Positions 56,707 through 64,000 of a stretch of DNA of 64,000 nucleotides are shown here, piece after piece. Position 1 is the stretch's first letter. Each line of letters starts with the position of its first letter. The translations under genes were made by a program, and so were the position numbers. The notes below the pieces were generated by a model, which was not told the DNA's origin, ran no database searches, and was given only the letters and a program-made list of their open reading frames with translations. The DNA comes from Chlorops oryzae (lineage: Eukaryota > Arthropoda > Insecta > Diptera > Chloropidae), in the NCBI GenBank assembly GCA_020466095.1, contig CM035806.1, positions 14,558,224 to 14,622,223 of the forward strand, given 5' to 3'.

Positions 56707-57724
56707 GTCTGTCTGTCTGTTCTGTCTGTCTGTCTGTCTGTCTGTCTATCGGCTTGTCTGTGTGTCTGGCTGTCGGCCTGTGCATCTGTATACAATTTTC
56801 CTATCGAAGGAGTTAAGCTATCTTGAAGAACTTCGGTATGCGTATCATCACCGGAGGCATGACTAAAAACAAGATCGAAAATGGACCAGATTGGACAATT
56901 TTTTAAGGGTACCTCCAGTACTAGGGTCTAATACGAAAATCATAAAATCTTCTCTAAAACCGGAATTTAAAAAAAAATATTTTGATAAAATTTTATACTT
57001 ATGTCAGCATATTTTTAGGGTATTAAGGGTGGTAGTTACTAAAAAGTTTAAGCTAAGGCTAAATCTTATTCTTTCGAAGTAAAAATGGTAGGTACCTACC
57101 AAGTCAAATTAAACCGGTCTTAGAGAATTCGATATTCGAAAATGTGCTGCCACATTTTTAGATTTAAGTCCAAAAATATATGGTTTTTGCTATTTTCGAA
57201 AACTCTTTCAAATTAGCAGGCAATGGAGAGACGTTAAAATTTGAAAAAAAAGTATTTTTTCTTTTGAATTTTTTTAAACAATTTTTTTTTGTTTAGCTTT
57301 CTCTGCTCTCTTCAAATTTTCGAACATTTTCATTCTTAAAATTTATGACTGCTTCATGGGGTTATAAACCAGGTTTAATTGATTTGGTAACTACGAAAAT
57401 TTATGCGAAAACTAAGAATTTACTTAAAACAGGCTGGTAATTACCACCCTAAATGTAATTTCCAAAAATTCGAAAAAGTGGGCGTGACAGAGAGGTATTT
57501 TTTTTTTTTAATTGTCTCTTACAACTGAAATTCAAATGCAAAAACTGACTTGAATGATAGATACATTTTTTAGGGTACCACCAGTTCTAGGGTCTGTCAA
57601 AAAAATCACAAAAATTCCTCTTAAATCAAATCTTTCGAGAATTTTCAATGAAATTTGGAATTTGAGCTTATATTTAAGGTTCCGATTAAGACTTAAAACG
57701 CCTGATTAAAACACCCTTACTCGT
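56541..57724 (-). mobile_element. Helentron/DINE-like repeat, family B, copy with a nested insertion
   Basis: Left (3') end TTTTATCCACGACACTTTGC and GTCGAGGGTATATTGCGTTT; right (5') end GATTAAAACACCCTTACTCGTT. A long (CTGT)n tract (56630-56750) follows the 3' end. The body resumes normal family order on both sides of a 423-bp insertion at 57027-57449. The 5' palindrome is lost. Confidence 0.82.
57027..57449. mobile_element. 423-bp TIR element nested in the family B copy
   Basis: Termini GGGTGGTAGTTAC and GTAATTACCACCC are inverted with one mismatch. The left flank is TTAA and the right flank TAAA, an imperfect TTAA duplication that would fit piggyBac or Kolobok. Host-element sequence (GTGTTTCCGGGTACT-type left, TTTCCAAAAATTCGAAAAAG right) is continuous across it when compared with copy 1. 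Confidence 0.7.
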
Positions 57725-60388
57725 TCTTAATGGTTAAGATCTTGAGGCCTGTACAAAAAAAAAAAAAAAATATAAATAAAATATTTCGGTTTTATTATGC
57801 CAATCAATTTTCATTTTATATGCCATCAATTCATCTTCGTAGGGCGATTGTAAAAATAATGAATGAAAATTTGTCCCCTCATTTCTTTGCAAATATTTAC
57901 ATTACTTAAACAGCAATTTTCAAATGCATCGAAGTCAAGGAAGCGTAGTCTTTTCTTCTTCGATTTTTCGCTTCTCTCGATTATTAATTATGAAAGTAAA
58001 CGTTTGCAATTTAATTTTGCTGCCTTAACTATATTAATTGAATTTTGATTTTGGTAAACATTTGAGATTCTGCTTCAATTATTTAAAGTTGAGCAATTTC
58101 TATCGAATAAATTAAAATCCATGTTAAATAAATTCATAAAATTATGAAATTTGCAAATCAATTCGAAGAAGGATATTCTTGAGCGTTATACTAAAATGCA
58201 TAATAAATAATAAATATTTAAACGATACGGTAAAAGTAATTTAGATAAGTATTCTGACGCTACAAAGGCACACAATCGACACTCTCACTTAAGTGAACGA
58301 ATTAGTGAGTGAGTGAGTGACTGCCGTCACACACTCCTTTTCGAACGGCTACGGCACAACGGCTACGGAATTGCATTGAGCTATGAATTGCTCTTAAAAT
58401 TAAGCTCCCTCCCTCACACCCATTTGCTATCTTTCTGACTCTCTCTATCTAGTGTTCTCTCTATCTCTCCCTCTCTCTCCTTATTTCTCCTTATCTCACC
58501 CTCTCTCTATCTCGCCCTCGCCTCTCACTCTCACTATCTCGCCCTCTCTCTCTATCTTTCTGTTTTGACGTTGTTATGTTTGCTATCCTATCACTGAATA
58601 AACAATTTGGTCATAGGGAATACTGGCTATGAAATTACGACATTTTGTGTGAATCTATAATGTGAAGACGATTACTATATTTTTACCCATGCGTACAAAT
58701 ATGTTATTCTGCTATAAAAGTAAACCAAAGAAAAGCATAACAATAGAGCAGCATATAAGAGAACAGAGAAGAGCAGAACCGAACCAGCGCTGCCAATTTT
58801 ATCAAATTGGATACTTGGATATGAAATGATCGACTTATACACTGCCCCTCAAATGGATACAACGATATGTCAATATATTGACACCTGACTGTCTACATGG
58901 ATTAGTAAATTCCGTATTTGGGACCTCAGACCGATTAGTTCGACCGATTAGTTCGACCAAGCCGTTGCTTCGCATCATTTTGCGTAAAGCTTTTTTTTTC
59001 GATTCCCGGCACAGGCGAAACGGAGTGTAATGTTCCAAACCTAGCACTGGTTTTTTAAAAAAATCGCATGTTAGAGGCACACTCCATAATACAACATACA
59101 CTCACACAAACACAAGAAAACCTCCTTGGTATCACAATGGGCCGATTAACGGCCTTAGTGGCAGCCACTTCAACCTATCAACCTACCTACCACCCTCAGA
59201 CATTCCGATTTTTTCAACCTACCTACAACTACTGGATACTTTTGGATACGATTTCATACTTATTTTGAATACAAAAAAAAAAAAAAAATGAATTGAGTGG
59301 CAACGCTGAACAGAACAGAGCAGAATAGAACAGAATAAAAAATAAAAAAAATCAATGAAATGCAATTATTGTAATTATCTATATAAATCGCACACAGTTT
59401 ATGTATATACAATATCGTAATACACTTAATATTGCAGTCACACATATCCACTTGTGTTTTGCATTCCCATTGCTCGTAAATAGTATCGCACGGAGTTAGG
59501 TTGGTAGGTCGTCCGTCGGTAGCTCTTCGAAATTGCTCATTGTGCAATTTACCGAGACGCCTCGGTCATTATTTATTAGCTAGGAAGCCAATCGACTCTT
59601 TTGGGATGTGATTGCATTAAAAGCATTTATAAAATTGTATAACTAATTCACTTAAATTCTAAAACTAATTTAAAGAAAATACTTTCAGCAGAAATATCGA
59701 TATTGATGAAGGCCGTATTCGTTTAGATCTACACAGAGAAAAAAATCAACCAGAAAACTGGTTAAATCAAAAGGAAAAACATACAAAACGGCTTCAACAA
59801 GGATATATTTTTTTTTAAACAATTTTTCTTGTTGGAAAAAATAAAGATTTTCCTTTTGAATCTACTATATTTCAGGTCGAATTGAAATGATAATTTTCAA
59901 AAATGGATTTAAATTTAAATTGTTGAACCAACCACGGACGTAACTGAAATGACAAGATAATTTTTAAAATAAAAAAAAATTTCCCAAAAAAATAGCTATA
60001 CAAGAAGATATGTCAAAACAAATTTAATTAACGTTCAAAGCAAATGGCCACAGAGTCCTCTGCTGAACATAGCCCCAAAAATAGCCATCGGACGGACTTC
60101 GTCCGATTTTGTCACTCCGTTGTCGTGACTGCTTTCGCAATGCTTAAAAAGTTCTAAGATGAATACATATCTTATATATCCTATTTTATAAACCAAATGA
60201 GAATTATACCGAACGTAAAGAAATGTAATTAAACATATTTCCTTTTAAATCAACCAAAAATGTGTTGACTCAACCAATTTTTCTTTTGAAATTTTTGTTC
60301 TGCTCGAAAATCAAAAGGACTGTGAATAACAATGCGCCCTTTTTAAAAAAACATGGTAAAGTTCGCTCAGTGTTATAGATTGTGTATA
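57725..60388. other. Gene-free stretch
   Basis: No supported gene. A run (57750-57768), GTGAGTGAGTGAGTGA (58305-58320), CTCTCTATCTC-type tract (58438-58560), the 58994-59050 dispersed repeat, A run (59270-59288) and ACCTACCTACC words (59183-59195, inverted echo near 59500). ACACAGAGAAAAAAAT at 59732 resembles one end of a common fly MITE, but I cannot find its partner end. Confidence 0.4.
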
Positions 60389-60547
60389 CAGTGTTCTCAA
60401 TCCGTGCGGACACCCCTCTTAAGCGGACACTTTTTCGAAATGGTCTAGTGTTGATGATTTTCAAATAGTTTCTTCTTAAGCGGAAACCCCTTTTAAGCGG
60501 ATATATTTTTCGGTCCTGTAGGTGTCCGCTTAAGAGAAAGTACACTG
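60389..60547. mobile_element. 159-bp TA-flanked MITE with GCGGACACC words
   Basis: The left end CAGTGTTCTCAATCCGTG and the right end, read inverted, CAGTGTACTTTCTCTTAAGC, each bordered by TA (60387-60388 and 60548-60549), suggest a mariner-like MITE. Subterminal words CTTAAGCGGACAC occur on both sides in opposite orientation. They are the unit of the 14.2-kb array. The right neighbour starts with CAGTACACTCGGGATAACG (60560), another mariner/pogo-like end with no partner found. Confidence 0.78.
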
Positions 60548-60549
60548 TA

Positions 60550-62793
60550 TAAATAAATACAGTACACTCGGGATAACGTCTACCCCCTGTTCCGTCAACA
60601 CCCCAAAACGTCAACAATTTTTTATTTACATTGGCTATTCTACAACGTCAACAAAACCTAAAAGCTCTAAAAGGTAAACTCTGCTTAATAGAAAATTTAA
60701 GCTGGAATTACGTAGAGAGGGTGTCCCGTTGACATATGGGGTACCAAATTAAAGGTAATCGATGTAGCGTTTTGAATAAAATATAAAATTTGGGTGTTAA
60801 TTCGACACTTTTCATACCAAAATGGCTTCCAAAGTAAAAACAATTTTGAAATTTTTTTTCAGAATTTTTCACTTTGACCGTTTATTTTTCCCTCAATGGG
60901 TCAAATTTTTACCATTAATTTAAATTTGCAAAAAGCACATACAATTGGCTTTCAAACTATATTAAAATTTTTTTTCTACAATTACCAGCAATCTGGTGGT
61001 CAGCGGTTCGAGGCTCGGTGGAGGCGAGAAAATTTTAAGAGAAGTAAGATAAAAAAGATTTAAAATAAAAAATTGATAAACAAATAAATATAATAATTAA
61101 TAAAATAAATAAATTTAAAAAAAGTCAAAACAAAAAATTTTTCTTTTTTCTCAGTCGCTGGTGCTAGGCCATTTTCCTGCCCCTTTTCGCTAGCGAAATG
61201 ACTGGTTAAAGGTGGCGCATAAAAGGACGACCTGTCCCCGGCAATGAGATTGTAATGTAAAATTCGACAGCGTCTTGGATAGGAAAGGGACCGATCCCCG
61301 ACACCCAGTGACTAGTGAAATCGCTAGAGCTGTGGTGGCTCCGCTGACTACTGGGATATCCTGCTCTCCCACTTCTCTGTTTTGTCCTATTTCGTTAAAC
61401 AATATTTTCCCCGTTTATACGACATATTTTCTTACTGTTACTTTGTCTGGCACAAACTTTCTAGTCTACTAAAGTCGAAGAGCCCAATGATTCTATTATG
61501 GATCTACTTACTAAAATCCGCATTGCATAGATTATTTTAAGAAAAATTAAGAGCGGACCTTTTTTAATATAGGTTTTAATGCATTTTTTTTTTCATAAAT
61601 TTTGTACATACTTAAACGGTATTTTATTTTAATAAAAATAAGGAACATAAATAATCGCTGATTATAAAGTAATCGTTTGTACCACTTTTATCGCTATTGA
61701 CCGCTTCACGCTGCCGTAAGAAAGAGAGAAAGAATTTTTGTCATATTTCCGACGAGTTTTCATTACGAAATTATATTTTAAGAGCGTCCAATTCTGTGAT
61801 TTAGAGTGGCCAATTTTACATTAAGAGTGGCTAGAGCGGCCAGAGCGGCCGCCTTAAAATAATCCATGCCGCATTGATTACTGAATGAATTAAAATTTTA
61901 GATCATCCAAAGAAAAAACATCCCGACAACAGATGAACAATCTTTGTACACTCCTCTCACCTCAGGGTATCGGTCTGGAAGGACGACTATTTATATTGTA
62001 ATGCTGCTATTATAATTATTTTTTTTCTTTATTTTTTTTTATTTTTTTTTTTATTTTTTTTTTATTTTTTTTTTTTTTTTATATTTTTTTTATATTTTTT
62101 TTTTATTGCGCGTCAAAGAATCATCAAACTGTAAGCCGAAAAAATTAATTGTATTTTATTTTTGGCTTTAAAAAATTTCCTCAATTCGATTAGAATTCAA
62201 TTCGATGTTTCTCAACTTATGGCAATCCACAGAAATCTTGATATCATTCCATAACATGCGAACGTTTATTACTTGTCAAAAATTATTGAAGTATATTTCG
62301 ACACACCCGTAATTGGTTTGATGTTCAAGCGTTTTTTCTCTCCACTTTATATGTTGTCCGCCTTCATATTTTCCAAAAAACCCTTCAACTCTTTTAAAAT
62401 AGTTTGGTAACACTTCTACACTACGCCTGATGATGGCCGGTTCTTTGACTCAAAAACCAACCACCACCACCACCTAGCATGTAATATGCTGGCACTTGAC
62501 ACGACACGACACGACACAACGTAGACAACAAGAGACAATTATTAAGAGGAACGAACCTCCTTATCAAACCATAAGGCATCATATCGTCATTGTTGTTTCG
62601 CAAAAGGTAGCACACTCGCTCACTCGTCAAAGGTATCTCTCTCGTATCACCCACATTTAATGAAATGAAAATATGGAGAGAAAGAAGTGTTTTCAATTTT
62701 ATTTTGATTTTTTTATATCTACTTGTAGTAGGTAACTTGCAAACACTTCTCGCATAACTTTCTTTTCTGAAGCGTTTTATCCTTCTGTATGTA
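60550..62793. other. Gene-free stretch
   Basis: No supported gene. A B-box-like segment GCGGTTCGAGGCTCGGTGGAG at about 61001-61021 recalls the tRNA-like part of the CCCAGCGG element. A T run block (62020-62105) of TTTTTATTTTTTTT type, (CGACA)n at 62497-62516 and (CCA)n at 62461-62473 are also present. Confidence 0.4.
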
Positions 62794-63157
62794 CCCTGCA
62801 GTTATATGGACCAACCCAAGTGTAGCCTTCGGTCAGTCCCTTATGTTACCAGTACAAGTCCCCTCATAATTCTACTTACAATATATTCAACTGACCTTTT
62901 TAACATGGGCGGGCCTGTCATTGGAAAGGGACTAGTCCGCAAAACGCTTTTTCTTTGTTTTTGGGGCCAATTGTACTAATTTTGTCAGGTTTTACGATAG
63001 TCAAATAAGGAACATTATTTGATTTTATAAGTTTAATGAAAGTGTCATTTACAGACTATTACAGATGGGGCGAACTATGCCATACTATAACCGGTAGGAT
63101 TTGGACCGGCCAAAGGCCAGTCTTTCTTAGAAAATTGACCGGCTCATTACTGCAGGG
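62794..63157. mobile_element. 364-bp CCCTGCAG-ended MITE, TA-flanked
   Basis: Left end CCCTGCAGTTATATGGACC; right end, read inverted, CCCTGCAGTAATGAGCCGG. TA borders both sides (62792-62793 and 63158-63159). Next to the right end is a self-complementary GACCGGCCAAAGGCCAGTC word. It shares the CCCTGCAG terminal word with 40968 but not its interior. No ORF. Confidence 0.72.
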
Positions 63158-64000
63158 TAGTATGTGGTGTGATGAGTAGTCGTCTCCCAAGTGCTATGAA
63201 TTATTAATAATAAATTACATTCTCCGACATGTAATTGTATCTGTCTCTCTGTATCTATTGTAAATATTGTTTTACCAACGTACGGTAATGAAATTTCAAT
63301 TAGTTTTTGTCATGTATTCAGGCAATACCCTTTTTCCGCTCGCCTCGCTTCCACGGCATTCCACTGTACTCCACTCCACTCCACTCCAGCTGTATTCTGC
63401 TGTGAACAATGTTCCTGTCACACATTCATAGGTTGCTTAACTTGAAGACACATTGCAAACGAGATATATTTTACGTCTATCTATATCTATGGGTATCAAA
63501 AGCTCAGGCAGGTGCCTTGTGTCATCCTCAACTTTTCTGTTTACTGACTTGATACTTGCTCGTTTTATCGGAAAAATAAAAGATAGAAAACACACACACA
63601 TACACAGAGAGACACTGGCACGCATAAAGTGAAAATAGAAAATCTGAACATGTCTCCTCATTGCACACATGCGCCTATGCCTAATTTAACCCATTTTACA
63701 TTGACAGGAAAAAGAGGAATGTTAGGCGAAAGAGGATGTTACTTGTTATGATGTGATGAGCAGCTTGTTATGATCGGTAAATTTACTGCATGAAAATGAG
63801 TTTTACTTATTATTGTTTTATTTTAATTTTAATTTGAATTTTTTTTTTTTTTTTCGTTTTCCACTTTTGACTTGTATTTCTTCAAAATCTTTCTTAGCAT
63901 TCTTCGTCACCCTTCGCATGAAATTATTATGCATAACTCGCTGAGAATAATAAATTTGTAAAAAAAAAATCAAAATTCAAAATTTGAAAAAAATTAGACA
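63158..64000. other. Gene-free stretch to window end
   Basis: No supported gene. (CCACT)n near 63361-63388, ACACACACATACACAGAGAGAC (63591-63612) and a T run (63840-63854). Confidence 0.4.

Noticed and set aside
59732..60300. Complete MITE starting ACACAGAGAAAAAAAT
   Set aside because: One plausible end only; no inverted partner or target duplication was found.
61190..61472. Overlapping ORFs on both strands (70 and 65 codons)
   Set aside because: No motif, no repeat partner and no gene-like context; likely chance in a locally GC-richer patch.

Overview
The window looks like gene-poor nuclear DNA of a higher fly (Diptera, Brachycera). Support: very high A+T with long poly-A/T runs; CAG/TTG-rich and (GATA/CTGT/CT)n microsatellites typical of fly introns; a DINE-1-like Helentron whose 3' part closely resembles the Drosophila DINE-1 family; and RTE-like and CR1/Jockey-like LINE remnants. 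A tephritid-type fly is possible, but I cannot fix the family from sequence alone. I find no intact host protein-coding gene, no rRNA and no true tRNA gene, so the window is probably intergenic DNA or part of a very large intron.

What it holds is transposable-element (TE) debris, much of it nested. (1) 0-5.7 kb: a Helentron-like copy cut by the window edge, an RTE-like LINE C-terminus, a hAT-like MITE loaded with a 65-bp minisatellite, and a foldback element. (2) 5.7-7 kb: a 1.2-kb T/A-rich tandem array. (3) 9-11.6 kb: family C repeat, a rearranged Helentron-like copy, and an element with CCCAGCGG ends, a perfect 8-bp target duplication and a tRNA-like segment. (4) 14-16.9 kb: a 17-bp array, an RTE remnant, a GAT array and a small MITE. 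(5) 19.7-22 kb: another RTE remnant and a 1.6-kb hAT element with a perfect 8-bp target duplication, a long hairpin arm, an A/T satellite and a nested TA-flanked element. (6) 25-30 kb: foldback and mariner/pogo-like MITEs, then a second, inverted copy of the hAT element with its satellite strongly expanded. (7) 32.7-36.3 kb: a four-layer nest (TTAA element > family C and A/T array > TAGAG hAT > Helentron-like copy). (8) 38.7-40 kb: a three-layer nest (TTAA/CCC element > CAGGG hAT-like > Helentron-like copy). (9) 41-45.7 kb: a CCCTGCAG-ended element, a ~400-bp inverted repeat with arms 3.5 kb apart, and a broken CR1/Jockey-like LINE between the arms. (10) 48.9-57.7 kb: the densest nest, with Helentron-like copies, two short GC-rich hAT MITEs, a hAT element split by the DINE-1-like Helentron, the second CCCAGCGG element and the second 65-bp-satellite MITE. 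(11) 60-63.2 kb: two short TIR elements.

The elements interact structurally rather than as a pathway. Non-autonomous DNA transposons repeatedly carry tandem arrays (65, 101, 13 and ~64 bp units), and later elements have landed in those arrays. No transposase ORF was found, so everything here would depend on enzymes encoded elsewhere. Superfamily calls rest on terminal motifs and target duplications read by eye; no database search was possible.
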